64,000 nucleotides of DNA, from assembly GCA_963675135.1 (NCBI GenBank), contig OY776119.1:44205198-44269197 (forward strand), in the 5' to 3' direction. This DNA is from Galeopsis tetrahit. Lineage: Eukaryota; Streptophyta; Magnoliopsida; Lamiales; Lamiaceae. Positions within the stretch are counted from its first letter, which is position 1; each line of letters starts with the position of its first letter. Below, in pieces: positions 23,751-36,330 of the stretch. Made by a program: the position numbers and the translations under genes. The notes below the pieces were generated by a model that was not told the origin of the DNA, made no database searches, and was given only the letters and a program-made list of their open reading frames with translations.

Positions 23751-25509
23751 TGATACACATGTTATGCAACACTAAATAAACAACCGCAAGTGTACGGTGT
23801 CTATCGTAGCATGATAAGCACGAGGTCGATCCCACAAGGAGGTTAAGCGTAAAAGTGGTAGTTTGCTAGTCGAGTTCTAAGTAGGCGTGATCGATAATTT
23901 GAAAGTTGAATTACTCCTAAGATTGTCTAACAATGTGTCACAAATAAACAACTAAAGAGTAAATATGAAGTCGATCAACTAATCATGCAAAATAGGAAAA
24001 CGAAAGTAAAACGATTGTAACTCAAAGAGAAAAGGTGGGTTCCAAGGCAATTGTAGTACTTAGATGTCCGTTTATGAATGTTGTCTCGTTTAAAGGGCCA
24101 TTAAGGTTATCCCGTATAAGGTGATCACACAAAAAGAACTAATCGATCTCCCGATACAAATTAATCCAAAGACGCAATGTAATATAAGCTCGTATGTCTA
24201 CATCACAAACATTACACCATCTAAAATAGCTCCTAAGATCATTCGATTCCCTCTCCGATAATTAATCCTCTCCCGAGATCATAATAATACCGGGTTGCAT
24301 ATTCGCATACGATTAAATGGAATAAATCTCCCGATACTACCCCAATTAACAATAAATCAAGCAAATCATTATGGCCACTAACAACATGCTTTACAATGAA
24401 TAATTGAATATGCAAATACGAGATAAACACCAATTAAAGCAAGAAATTACTCATAAACATCAATCTAAGTCTTACAATGCCTTAGAACCACAAATTGTTT
24501 AGCTACTAACTAGCATAATGAAATTACAAAATCCAAGTGAAATAACTAAATAAAAAGGAGAAGAAATAGAAAGCTTAGTCTAGAATGTGGTGTGGAATGG
24601 AATTTGGGAGCTATTGCATCCTTTCTTCCTTGATTTGGTGGAGAAATGAGAGAGAAGTGGCCAAAACACCTCCAAGTATGTGTAACTATGTGTGGATTGG
24701 GGAAGAATGTCTTGGGTTTCAAGAAATGGGGCTTATATAGTGTTGGGGTAGGGTTTGGATGCCAAAATTGCAAGTTAGTCCTTCAAAAATGGCCAAAATG
24801 TGGAAAAAGCACCGAAAATGGGGGTAGCACGGTCGTGCACGGAGCACGGCCGTGCAAATGAGCGTTGGGGGCGAACAGGTGCTCGGCCGAGCTGGGAGCT
24901 CGGCCGTGCTGCGCGGATGGAGAAATGGGGAGTGCTCGGCCGAGAGTGGTGCTCGGCCGAGGTGCGCGGAACATGGGCGATGGGAGTGCTCGGCCGTGGC
25001 CTTGTCTCGGCCGAGGCATTGGTCGGCCAAGTCTCTCGGTCTCGATGCACAATTTCTCGAGCATCCAGCTCGACCGTGGCCTTCAACTTTGTCCTGGCAG
25101 CAGCTCGGCCGAGCACGGTGCTCGGCCGTGCCCTCTCTTCAGCCAAAATGCTTCGGTTTCGAGCACCTCTTGCTCGAGCACTTGTCTCGGGCGTGCTCTC
25201 GCTCGGTCGACTCCGGCTCCTTTCTCGTTTCGTGCATAACTTTCGCCTCGGGTGTCGGATTGACTCGATTCCTTCGGCTAATCCACTCCGTTTTTCGAGA
25301 CGAATCCAACCGTGCACTCCTCTTCCTGATCCAGTAAAGTATGGTTGATGTTTTGCTCCAAATTCCATCGTATTTCCTACAAAATCGACAAAACACAACC
25401 TTTCTCTCATTTCGGCTTAAACAATCATATTCAATGCATAAATAAATGAAATCCACATCAAAACATGCTTAACATGTGCCTCTAAAACGTGTAAATTCCA
25501 CCCGAATCA
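23751..25509 (-). repeat. Gypsy 3' LTR
   Basis: It begins TGATACACATG and ends CCCGAATCA and is 1759 bp long. Its inner edge joins the purine tract (minus strand AAGTTTGGGGGAGTT, 25510-25525). Positions 24825-25230 are a GC-rich array of CTCGGCCGAG and CTCGGCCGTG palindromes. This array opens long but meaningless reading frames on both strands, which should not be annotated. Confidence 0.95.
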
Positions 25510-27221
25510 AACTCCCCCAAACTTAAAATGTTGTTTGTCCTCAAACAACTAAGCACTTAAAGCAATGAGGGTGGAATGATCACAATGGAATATTCAATGT
25601 AATTCACACATGCAAAGTAAGATGTAGTGATATCTCTTTCTCAAAGTGCATCTCTCAATGAAGGTCATAGGCTCATTATTGCAATTCACACTCATGGATC
25701 AAAGAATGCATAAACACACAACACATTGTGAATGGGAAACAAAATTCAAATGCTCAAGTCCTCTACTCACATGACAAAGTGTTTCTCTCAAACACACAAA
25801 CAAATTAAGGACATTAATGCACTCATCAACCAAGTTATGCTATGCAATCACCATATGCTTGCCCAACTTCTATTTTCTACACACACTCAAATGCTCAACA
25901 ATGTGATCAATAGGACTTTATCAAGGATGTAACATTGGCTCTTTGGACAAGGTAGGATGAATTTGGGGATTGTGACTCTTCTAATGGAGGACAAAGCTTG
26001 TTGTTTTACAATGTGTGCTTTCACTTCCAAAGCTTACAACTTCATCCTCACTTTTCTTTTTCCATTCTTTTCAAACATTCATCACCTTATCTTTTGAACC
26101 ATTTTTCTTTTCAAGCTTTTGGGGCCCTTTGTCCCTCTTTTCTTTTCCTTGATTTTCTTTTCATCTTTCTCTTTTTCCTTCAACTTTTCCACTTTCTCCT
26201 TTCACCAAAGATGTTCATTCAAGCACATGTTTTCCACTTTGTCTTTTATCCCCCACTAGATATAGGAATCAAAAGGCTCAAAAGGCTAAGTGGTTAACAT
26301 TGTAGTTTGCCAAGAAAATGAGGAATTAAGCTCAAGGGGCTAACTATGGACAATTACTTCGGTTTTGGGAAATTTTGGCTAAGTGACTCTTTAAGAACAA
26401 GATGGCCTATATCACATCACATCATCTCACACAATCATGCTTTCAAACAAGAACTTATGCAAGTTCTAGGATCACTAGCACTAACATAGTCCACTCTCAA
26501 ATGAACTAAACCGTATTACATGTTCGATTTAAGGCTCAATTCTCACCGGTTTATTCAACAGGACCCTCACATTCATCAAATGTTCCCAATCAACAACACA
26601 TCATGCATCCATGCTATCAAAGATCACAAATATGAACACAACATGATACTATTCTCCAACACCAATCATGCATACATTCAAAGCAAATAGACATCACCAC
26701 AACTACTCAACCATGGATTCCAATGATTATTCATGCTCACATTTCACCAAAGATTCACTACCCAACATATGCTCAAAACCAACTAAACCAATATAATCAT
26801 GTGAAAGCCAAGTGTGCGCCGGTGCAAAATGTGACACAAGTAGAATGACGAACCGGTGCAAGGGTAACAACTAGTAAAAAAAAAAAATAATAAAAAAAAA
26901 TAACTCCCCCAAACTTAGAATTTTACTATGTATAAATTCTAAGTTTGGAGCTACAAGTTGTTACCTCCCTCCTTGCACATCCAATGCTTCTTCAAAGATC
27001 ACCATTGCAACACTTGCTTCCTCCACTCCAAAGTTGGCTTTGCTTCTTCTTCATTCTCCAAGACTTGCTATCCATAGTATTCTTCATCCATACCTACAAA
27101 ATAAACCAAGCTATCAACACTACTAAAGCAATAAAAACACAAAGCAATAAAACCTTGGGTTGCCTCCCAAGAAGCGCTATTTTTAACGTCCTATGCCGGA
27201 CGGTTTTCCTTGAGGGGAATA
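25510..27221 (-). other. Gypsy 3' non-coding region
   Basis: No gene is present. On the minus strand the sequence just after the protease stop contains GCGCTTCTTGGGAGGCAACC (around 27155-27180), a motif commonly seen downstream of coding in Athila-type elements. The rest is AT-rich with a pyrimidine-rich stretch at 26030-26240. The polymerase that would normally follow the protease is absent. Confidence 0.75.
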
Positions 27222-29936
27222 TCAAGTCACCCCCTTGTCACCCTTCTTGTTTTTGACCTTCTTGGCCCATGCAACCTTCTTGAAATCATTAAAGCATCCA
27301 AAAGCCACTCCATCCGGCTCTTCAATCATGTCATATGAGGTTGATGCCTCATTCATCCCCAAGTTCGTATAAGTAACTTTTCTTGATTTGGGGGAGTTTT
27401 CTTCAAAAACTCCCCCAAACTTGGCCTTCTTGCCCATTTTCAACTCATTCTCTTCCCTTTGGGGGTCTTTTTTCACAAAGTTGACCTTGAAATCTTCTTC
27501 CACCTTCTCTTTCATTGGCTTTGGAGAGTGATCTCCTCTAGAGTACCCATACTCTCCATCTTCATCATCTCGGACTTTGATGGCTCTATAAATGTTGAAC
27601 GTGACTTTCTCATCGTTCACTTGAAGTTTTAGCACTCCTTTCTTTACATCAATTTTTGCCCCACCGGTTGCCAAGAACGGCCTTCCCAAAATCAATGGCA
27701 CATACTTATCTTCCTCCATATCCAACACTAAAAAATCCACCGGGAATATAAACTTATCAACCTTAACCAACACATCTTCCACTATACCCAAAGGGTATGT
27801 TACGGATCTATCCGCCAATATAAGGCTCATTGTGGTTTGTGTAAGCTTTCCCAAACCAAGTGACTTGAATATGGAAAAGGGCATGAGATTAGTACTAGCT
27901 CCCAAATCACACAAAGCTCTAAATGTACCTCCGTCTCCAATAACACATGGTAGGGTGAAGGATCCGGGATCTCTAAGCTTTTGAGGTAGCTTTGCTTGAA
28001 TGATTGAGCTACATTCTTCGGTCAAATGCACCGTTTCATACTCCACCATCTTTCTCTTGTTGGACATGATTTCTTTCAAGAACTTAGAGTAATGGGGCAT
28101 TTGTTCTAGAGCTTCGGCAAAGGGGATGTTGATGTGGATCTTCTTGAACATCTCAACAAACTTAGCAAACTTATGATCCAAACCCTTTTTCTTCAATCTT
28201 TGGGGGTATGGAAGGGGTACCTCATTTTTGCTTTTGTCTTGAGGAGGGATTGCCTCCTCACTCTTCTTCTCCCCTTCTTTCTCTTTTTCCCTCACTATCT
28301 CCTCTTGCTTCTCTTTCTCTTGTCCATCTTCTTTGTCGACATCCTCGGGTGCCATTACCATTTCCTCCTCTTGTGGCATCTTTGGCCCATCGTAACTCGT
28401 CCCACTTCTTAGCTTAATAGCCTTGCAATGTTCCTTGGGGTTGAGCTCCGTGTTTGAAGGGAATTGCCCCGGAGTGTGTTGACTACCGATGACATTAGAA
28501 AGTTGACTCATTTGCTTCTCCATGGCTCTCATGTTGTTTGCCATATCCTTGATCATTTCTCCTTGTTCCTCAAATCTTTGACGAGTTATGTTTGCATTCT
28601 CTCTAGTCTCTCTCATGAATTTAGTGGTTTCCCCCATAAAAGTACAAAACATATCCTCCATTGATGGCTTTGGTGAAGGCTCCACAATAGCCCCATCTCT
28701 CACATTGAAATTTGGAGGTGGGATGATTGCATTCCGTGTGTTGGCATAGGAGAAATTCTCATGTTGCCTTAATCTGGGATGGTATTGATTCGGGTTAGGA
28801 GGATTTTGCCTTTCATTCCAACCTCTTTCTCAGAATTGACGGTCCCTTTGATTGTTCATATAATGGGCCTCTTCATATTGTTCATCACTAGGTCCCATTA
28901 ATGACTTGGCCGCCATCATCGAAGTCAACTTATCCATCTTGTTGGATAGAGTAGCCAAATCATCCAACTCCTTAGAGGAAGCAACTTTCCGGCCTTGCCT
29001 TCTTTCGGATGGCCATTGGTGTCCATTCTTTGCCATCTCCTCTAGAAGCACATAGCCTTCATCCGTCGTCTTTCCAAGCAAAGAACCTCCACCGGACGAG
29101 GCATCCACCATCCCTCTCGTTCGATGGTCCATCCCGTTGTAGAAATAGCAAATCAATTGGTCTCTTGAGAACCCATGTTGAGGACAACTCCGTATAAGAT
29201 CCTTAAAGCGCTCCCAAGCCTCGGCTAATGACTCATCGTCATCTTGCATAAATGAAGAAATCTCTCCTCTTATCTTGATGGTCTTGCTTGGAGGAAAGTA
29301 CTTCATGAGGAAAGCATCTACAAGGTCGGCCCAATTTTCGATTGTCCTTAGATCAAGGGACATGTACCATTGCTTTGCACGATCACGGAGTGAAAAGGGG
29401 AAGAGTTGCAAGCGGATGTAGTCTTGGGGAACACGGTTGATCTTAACCGTTCCACTTATCTCTAGGAATTGAGATAAATGGAGGTTAGGATCCTCCTTCG
29501 ACAACCCTCCAAATTGGTTGTTTTGGACCATCATGATCAATGCCGGTTTGAGCTCAAAGTTATGAGCGTCAATGGGTTCCCTACCCGCTCCTCCATAAGG
29601 CCTTGGAATAGGACGGAAGTGGTCTCTCAAGACTCTTTGTGGCTCCTCATCCTCCCTTCGTCTACCATCTCTTTCCATACTAATATTCTCTTCAATTCTT
29701 CGACGAAAGTTGTCCCTTAGCACCCCTTGAGGTCGGTTACCACCATTTCCATTTGGCTCCACTATGCCTTCAATGTCCTCTTGATTCCTTTCCTCTTCCA
29801 CAATAGGATTCTCCCTTCGATTCATGGCTTCTAATTTAATCCTTCTTCTTTCGGCGTTTTGTCTTCGACAACGAGCTTCGATTTCCGGGTCTAGGGGTAG
29901 CAAATCTTGTTGATCTCTCCTAGCTCGGGTGATCAT
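27222..29936 (-). pseudogene. Gypsy gag-protease polyprotein with one stop
   Basis: One reading frame of 905 codons is broken only by a TGA at 28830-28832. The N-terminal part (29936-28830) is a Retrotrans_gag capsid protein (FPFSLRDRAKQWYMSL, SLAEAWERFKDLIRSCPQHG). The second part (28703-27222) carries the IKLRSGT motif and a retropepsin-like aspartic protease with CDLGAS in place of the usual DTG or DSG and a downstream LILGRPFLAT. The stop looks like a CGA-to-TGA change, the expected decay of a methylated CpG. Gag would form particles and the protease would process Gag; a partner element must supply polymerase. Confidence 0.88.
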
Positions 29937-30092
29937 ATACCATATCTAGACAAACGTTCAAAAGAAAGTAAGAATCACAAGTGAAATCAAAATAAACCAA
30001 ACAAATATTTTTGGGATTTTTGCAAATAAAGAAAGCAAATAAATTGTCTAAACTAAAACTCTTTTAGCCTACACTCTAGAGCTTATAAAACC

Positions 30093-30110
30093 TCCCCGGC
30101 AGCGGCGCCA
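30093..30110 (-). other. Gypsy primer-binding site
   Basis: The minus strand reads TGGCGCCGCTGCCGGGGA, six bases inside the 5' LTR. It is one base from the classic plant Ty3/gypsy primer site complementary to the 3' end of tRNA-Asp. Confidence 0.85.
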
Positions 30111-30116
30111 TAAACT

Positions 30117-31875
30117 TGATACACATGTTATGCAACACTAAATAAACAACCGCAAGTGTACGGTGTCTATCGTAGCGTGATAAGCACGAGGTCGATCCCA
30201 CAAGGAGGTTAAGCGTAAAAGTGGTAGTTTGCTAGTCGAGTTCTAAGTAGACGTGATCGATAATTTGAAAGTTGAATTACTCCTAAGATTGTCTAACAAT
30301 GTGTCACAAATAAACAACTAAAGAGTAAATATGAAGTCGATCAACTAATCATGCAAAATAGGAAAACGAAAGTAAAACGATTGTAACTCAAAGAGAAAAG
30401 GTGGGTTCCAAGGCAATTGTAGTACTTAGATGTCCGTTTATGAATGTTGTCTCGTTTAAAGGGCCATTAAGGTTATCCCGTATAAGGTGATCACACAAAA
30501 AGAACTAATCGATCTCCCGATACAAATTAATCCAAAGACGCAATGTAATATAAGCTCGTATGTCTACATCACAAACATTACACCATCTAAAATAGCTCCT
30601 AAGATCATTCGATTCCCTCTCCGATAATTAATCCTCTCCCGAGATCATAATAATACCGGGTTGCATATTCGCATACGATTAAATGGAATAAATCTCCCGA
30701 TACTACCCCAATTAACAATAAATCAAGCAAATCATTATGGCCACTAACAACATGCTTTACAATGAATAATTGAATATGCAAATACGAGATAAACACCAAT
30801 TAAAGCAAGAAATTACTCATAAACATCAATCTAAGTCTTACAATGCCTTAGAACCACAAATTGTTTAGCTACTAACTAGCATAATGAAATTACAAAATCC
30901 AAGTGAAATAACTAAATAAAAAGGAGAAGAAATAGAAAGCTTAGTCTAGAATGTGGTGTGGAATGGAATTTGGGAGCTATTGCATCCTTTCTTCCTTGAT
31001 TTGGTGGAGAAATGAGAGAGAAGTGGCCAAAACACCTCCAAGTATGTGTAACTATGTGTGGATTGGGGAAGAATGTCTTGGGTTTCAAGAAATGGGGCTT
31101 ATATAGTGTTGGGGTAGGGTTTGGATGCCAAAATTGCAAGTTAGTCCTTAAAAAATGGCCAAAATGTGGAAAAAGCACCGAAAATGGGGGTAGCACGGTC
31201 GTGCACGGAGCACGGCCGTGCAAATGAGCGTTGGGGGCGAACAGGTGCTCGGCCGAGCTGGGAGCTCGGCCGTGCTGCGCGGATGGAGAAATGGGGAGTG
31301 CTCGGCCGAGAGTGGTGCTCGGCCGAGGTGCGCGGAACATGGGCGATGGGAGTGCTCGGCCGTGGCCTTGTCTCGGCCGAGGCATTGGTCGGCCAAGTCT
31401 CTCGGTCTCGATGCACAATTTCTCGAGCATCCAGCTCGACCGTGGCCTTCAACTTTGTCCTGGCAGCAGCTCGGCCGAGCACGGTGCTCGGCCGTGCCCT
31501 CTCTTCAGCCAAAATGCTTCGGTTTCGAGCACCTCTTGCTCGAGCACTTGTCTCAGGCGTGCTCTCGCTCGGTCGACTCCGGCTCCTTTCTCGTTTCGTG
31601 CATAACTTTCGCCTCGGGTGTCGGATTGACTCGATTCCTTCGGCTAATCCACTCCGTTTTTCGAGACGAATCCAACCGTGCACTCCTCTTCCTGGTCCAG
31701 TAAAGTATGGTTGATGTTTTGCTCCAAATTCCATCGTATTTCCTACAAAATCGACAAAACACAACCTTTCTCTCATTTCGGCTTAAACAATCATATTCAA
31801 TGCATAAATCAATGAAATCCACATCAAAACATGCTTAAAATGTGCCTCTAAAACGTGTAAATTCCACCCGAATCA
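30117..31875 (-). repeat. Gypsy 5' LTR
   Basis: It has the same 1759-bp length as the other LTR. Differences seen by eye include A/G near 23812 against 30178, G/A near 23888, C/A near 24783, G/A near 25190, A/G near 25330, A/C near 25444 and C/A near 25472 (left-LTR coordinates). It contains the same CTCGGCCGAG array. Confidence 0.95.
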
Positions 31876-31880
31876 TAGAC

Positions 31881-32323
31881 CTCCGCTCTGCTCTTGATTC
31901 CTAGATATTTTAATGAACGTTTAATACGCAGAAAATACTCCTCGCAATACTCCTCGTGGGGCGTCCACTAGTGAGAGGAAGGCCGCGTCGTTGTTCACTT
32001 AGACCTCCGATTCAGGATCCTCGAGTACACTTCCTCCTCCTGTCGTGTCACAACATCCTTCGTCTTCAGCCTTTATTGCACTTTATTTTATTTCGTGTAG
32101 CACCTTGTCTTGTTAAAAAATTGACTGTTTAGAGACGGTGGTATCCGTATCTAAAACTCTCGAAACTAAAAGTCGTATCTAATCCGTTTATAATGAGAGA
32201 CAGTTTTATTTTCGATTTCAAATCTCGATTTTTTAACAAATTCGTATCTAATCCGTATCTATTAGAGACGGGTTAGGTGTCCGTCTCAAAATTTCGGTAT
32301 CAAAATCAAACTTTTTTGTAGTG
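31881..32323. mobile_element. CACTA-C relic, right end
   Basis: It ends with TTTTTTGTAGTG at 32323. The reverse complement of the last 45 bases (CACTACAAAAAAGTTTGATT, then GAAATTTTGAGACGG) parallels CACTA-B, and GAGACGG and AGAGACAG motifs recur. Positions 31897-31945 match 19645-19697 inside CACTA-B. The left end is not found. The gypsy element sits in or beside it, and GGAAGGCCGCGTCGTTGTTC occurs both at 23725 and at 31979. Confidence 0.6.
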
Positions 32324-32332
32324 TTTAAAAGT

Positions 32333-33310
32333 TCTGTGACTTTCTGCTCGTCCTCGGTTTTAACGAGAGTAAATCCGACACCTCGCTATTAATATACACC
32401 TCAGGTCGTACCATTCTTTATCTCTTAGTCTATGTTGATGATATTATTATTACTTGCAATAATTGCACTTTCATCACTCGATTAATTACTAAGATCAACA
32501 AAGAATTTGCAATTAAGGATCTTGGTCGCCTCACATACTTCCTCGGCCTAGAAGTCACCTGCACTGATCGTGGTCTCTTCCTAGGACAATCCAAATACGC
32601 CACAGATATCTTAACTCGTCCGGATATGCTTCACTCCAAACCTGTGGCCACTCCTCTTTCTCGACTGGTTTGCTCAATTACCCGCCCAGATCTCTCCTTC
32701 GCGGTCAACATAGTAAGTCAATTTCAGATAAATCCAACAAACAACCACTTCCACGTTGTCAAGCGCATATTACGATATGTCAAAGGTACATCAGATATGG
32801 GTCTCTCATTCTCAACAAGGTCTTCCACTATGCTCGGATACTCAGACGCATATTGGGCAAGATGCCTCGATACTCGACGTTCGACTTTTGGTTACTCCAT
32901 CTTCCTAAGCCCAAATCTGGTCTCTTGAGCAGCTAAGAAATAACCAACAATTTCTCGCTCAAACTGTGAATCCGAGTACAGAGCCATGACGACCACTTCT
33001 TCAGAAATTAGTTAGCTCTGCTCGCTTCTCAAAGAACTTCATGTCCTACCATCAAAACCTCCAACTCTTCTCTACGACAACAAAAGTGCCATTTTCCTCT
33101 CTCAGAATCCAGTCCCACACAAACGAACTAAGCACATTGACATTGAATACCATTTTGTTCGTGAGCTCGTCACCTCTAGTCGCCTAATCACCCAATTTGT
33201 TCCCTCCAAATTCCAACTTGAGGACATTTTTACCAAGAGCCTTGCTCGTCCTCTGTTTGAATTTTTTTTAGACACAAGATCTGCATCTCGTTTCACCCGC
33301 TTCGCTTGAG
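32333..33310 (+). pseudogene. Copia pol relic: reverse transcriptase end and RNase H
   Basis: Starting right after the CACTA-C end, one frame shows the RT active-site context LLVYVDDIIIT, then DLGRLTYFLGLEV, SITRPDLSFAVN, and RNase H pieces (WARCLDTRRSTFGYS, KRTKHIDIEYHFVREL, DIFTKSLARP). It contains a frame change near 32640-32680, stops near 32926 and 33010, and a terminal stop at about 33308. It resembles the copia at 55636-58600. Everything upstream of RT is missing. Confidence 0.85.
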
Positions 33311-33316
33311 AGGGAA

Positions 33317-33466
33317 TGTTAGACAAACTACAAGTTAGTTATGGTAGTTAGGGAAGTTTAGTAGTTATCTTATTATTTCTCAACTACCCATGTACTCTAT
33401 ATATAGTCCTCATTATACACTTTACTCTCTCAATTGAGAGAGACTTGTTACTTTACATAAACAATA
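33317..33466 (+). repeat. Probable 3' LTR of the copia relic
   Basis: It starts with TGTTAGACAAACTAC after GAGAGGGAA, a plausible short purine tract. It includes a TATATATAG box near 33398-33406 and ends near TTTACATAAACA. No partner LTR is visible, so the right boundary is approximate. Confidence 0.5.
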
Positions 33467-33750
33467 TCCATATTATATATCAAATATTCATAAAATAATT
33501 CAACTAACGATATAAATCAATCTTCAAAAGAGAACAAACTTATAATCCATTGACAAAACTCAATAAAAGAAACAAATAATTAAATATCAAGAAATTAATT
33601 TCTTCAAGAAACCATCTTCATTGATTTATTTGGTCTGTCTCGTCTCCAAAATTATTAAGGGAAACAATCCCCCTCGATAGTCAAGTGACCATGCCTGATT
33701 TCATTACATGAAGAATATGCATGTGTAATGTAAATTATTTGTTCACTTTA
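33467..33750. other. Intergenic AT-rich spacer
   Basis: I see no gene or repeat. Homology with the SRLK1 3' flank begins only at about 33755. Confidence 0.5.
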
Positions 33751-36299
33751 TAGGCACTCTAACATGAATAATGACACTGTTATAATATGTTTGCTACAAT
33801 TTTTATTTATTGGACTGCTTATAAATAATAACTACATTAATTTGAGGCCTCTTCATCTGGCCTCCAAATCAGTAAGTGTGATGGTGTTTCTCTCAGAAAT
33901 CGGGCTTCGTAACGCGTTACTTCTTTCAGAAATGCAACTTCTTCCAATGAAAAAACCAGGCTCTTTGGGTTCGGGCAGAATAGCTTCATCGTTTCCTAAC
34001 ATGAAAAGCACTGATGACATAGCTGGCCTATCTTCTGCAAAATTCTGAACGCATAACAAACCGACATGGATACATCTTTTTACTTCCGATTCCACAAATG
34101 TATCCTTTAAACATTCATCCATTAGCTCTATAGCATTGTTTTCTTTCCATAGCATCCATGCCTGTCGAAATTTCCAAAACAAAACTTTGTTAGTTGATTA
34201 TCAATTATTTCTATAAAAAAGACACAGTGTACAGAGTATTGTACTGTAGCTGGTTAAAAATTACATGTCCCAAGAGGCTATGAAAATGATCTTCGCTGCA
34301 TTCGAATCCCCTGTTCTTCTTTCCACTCACAGTCTCTAACAATACCACTCCCATGCTGAAGATGTCCGACTTTACAGAAAATTTTCCAGCAATTGCGTAT
34401 TCTGGAGCCATATAACCACTGCATAAATAATTGGTCAAAACTTGTAAGATATTCCCATTGGAAAAAAACTGAACTTTTAGAGAACTAAATTGAGAAAAAG
34501 GGAGACAAAGCTTACTAAGTCCCAACAACTCTCTTTGTTCTTGCTCCGGGTTGATCCTCTCCGAATGTTTTTGCCAGGCCAAAGTCTGAAATTTTTGGAT
34601 TTAAATTTCCATCTAGTAAGATGTTGCTTGTTTTGAGATCCCGATGAATAATCTTTAATCTTGAATCCTGATGGAGATATAGTAGTCCTCTACCAATTCC
34701 CATGACAATGTTGAAGCGATTAGGCCATGTCAAAAGTTTACTTTGATTTTGGTCTGCACATAAATGATGTTAACTTCGGTAGAATTTAAAGAGATTTTTC
34801 AAACAAAACTGAACAATGAAAGATAGATAATCTTAGGGTGTACCAAAAACAAAATAATCCAAGCTTTTATTCTGCAGGTACTCATAGATTAGGATCATTT
34901 CTTCTCCTTCAATGCAACATCCCGAAAGTCGAACAAGGTTCGTATGCTGAAGTTTGGCAATGAAGATAGCTTCATTTCTGAACTCTTCAAGACCTTGTCC
35001 CGAAGTTGTTGACAATCTTTTAATAGCTATTTCTTCTCCTGATGGTAAAATGCCCTGCTTGTACACGTCAAATTAAGAGTCAGAACGTTTTTCGTGTGTT
35101 TCACCTTAGGCACTCTCATGCTGTGTTTTACCTTGTAAACGGGACCAAAACCACCTCGTCCAATCATGTTATCCTTGGAGAAGTTGTTCGTTGCAGCTAC
35201 AATAGTTGCGAACTTTAATAATGGTAATTCGAGATCTTCACTGTTCTTTTTTATGGCTGTGACAAGAAAAAAAATAATACAATTCCTCAGACTCTTGTTC
35301 ACTGCATGTTTGCAAAAGTTGAGATTTAATTTGTTACCTTTCTTCTTTGGTCTTTTCATCATGAAAATACCTCCATTAATAAACCCCGACACAATAACTC
35401 CAGCTGCAATTGATATGAATATCAGCCTTGTAGGCCTTTTCTTTATCTGTTTCTCTATATCAGGGCCAGAATCTACAAGGTGAGAAATAAACAAAATTAA
35501 TAGGATTCATATTCTGTTCAAGGCTACAATACAAACAGTTTTCAGAAGCACTTACGGTCCTCTAGTTGTGAAGCTGGTACACGAATATAAACGTTTAGCT
35601 TACTATCTGCCCCAGGAAGGTCTCTGCTATCGACGAGATCCCCAAACCACACAATGCAGCCACTGCGTCCATTGGTTACGTACGGATTAGCATATGCTGT
35701 GCAGTTACAACTCTTTAGGCACTCTTCCTTGCAATTGTCAAGGCTCATGCTAGTGTTTAACCAAAACGTCAGCATATCCGGATATTTGACCCCTCTAACT
35801 TCTTGAAAACCGTCTCCTCCTTCGCAATTCAATGGCGCGATTCTAGTGCATCCACCGGACCAATCTTGAAAGTCCCATTCTTGACGGAACTTAGGGGCAA
35901 ATCCCTTGAAACACTGACACATAGTTGGGTTGTTAAAACTGCAAAAACCATTAGGACCACAGAGACCATATTCGTCACACCTGTCCCCCGGAATAGTGCA
36001 CGCATGGTTCCATTTATCTTTTCTTGCATTCATGGTATAGCTGTGGACAACACCAGAGGCATCCAGTGTCGATCTTCTCAATATCGATCTGGAACGAGGA
36101 TCTTCTGTAATAGATATCAACCTGTCTCCTCTGAAAACCATTTCGGATTTGCAAACAGGGTTGGGAAAGCGTGGAAATCCTCCGAAGGAAACCCCATCCC
36201 ATTTTCCAAAACGGAATGTTTTCGTATTCCCTCTGTAAATCACCAAGTCAGGCAGCCCCTGGTTTTCAATCCTTACAACAAACTCTCCAGGAGAAGGAT

Positions 36300-36330
36300 C
36301 ATTTGAATTCCTCCATGATGTCAAACACTT
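36300..36330. repeat. Left copy of the 31-bp duplication
   Basis: This 31-bp piece of SRLK3 exon 1 (beginning CATTTGAATTCC) is repeated exactly at 40711-40741 on the other side of the copia. It is far longer than the 5-bp duplication made by copia integrases. Confidence 0.95.

Larger units (their letters stand above)
23751..31875 (-). mobile_element. Non-autonomous Ty3/gypsy element (gag-protease only)
   Basis: Two 1759-bp LTRs (TGATACACATG...CCCGAATCA) enclose the element, and a perfect 5-bp duplication TAGAC flanks it (23746-23750 and 31876-31880). On the minus strand, the order is 5' LTR, tRNA-Asp-type primer site, gag, aspartic protease, about 1.7 kb without coding, polypurine tract and 3' LTR. 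There is no reverse transcriptase, RNase H or integrase. The layout and the CDLGAS protease are Athila/Tat-like, and the structure matches the TR-GAG class. By eye the LTRs differ at about seven positions, so insertion was recent. Confidence 0.93.

Noticed and set aside
24719..25456. Several overlapping long frames on both strands in the gypsy LTR (and again at 30912-31822)
   Set aside because: They arise from the GC-rich palindrome array. They overlap in up to five frames, are low-complexity Arg/Ala/Pro/Ser-rich, and lie in an LTR.
27222..27260. Missing RT of the gypsy hidden in another frame at 25510-27221
   Set aside because: I looked for RT and integrase signatures (YxDD, HHCC, D-D-E context) on both strands and saw none.
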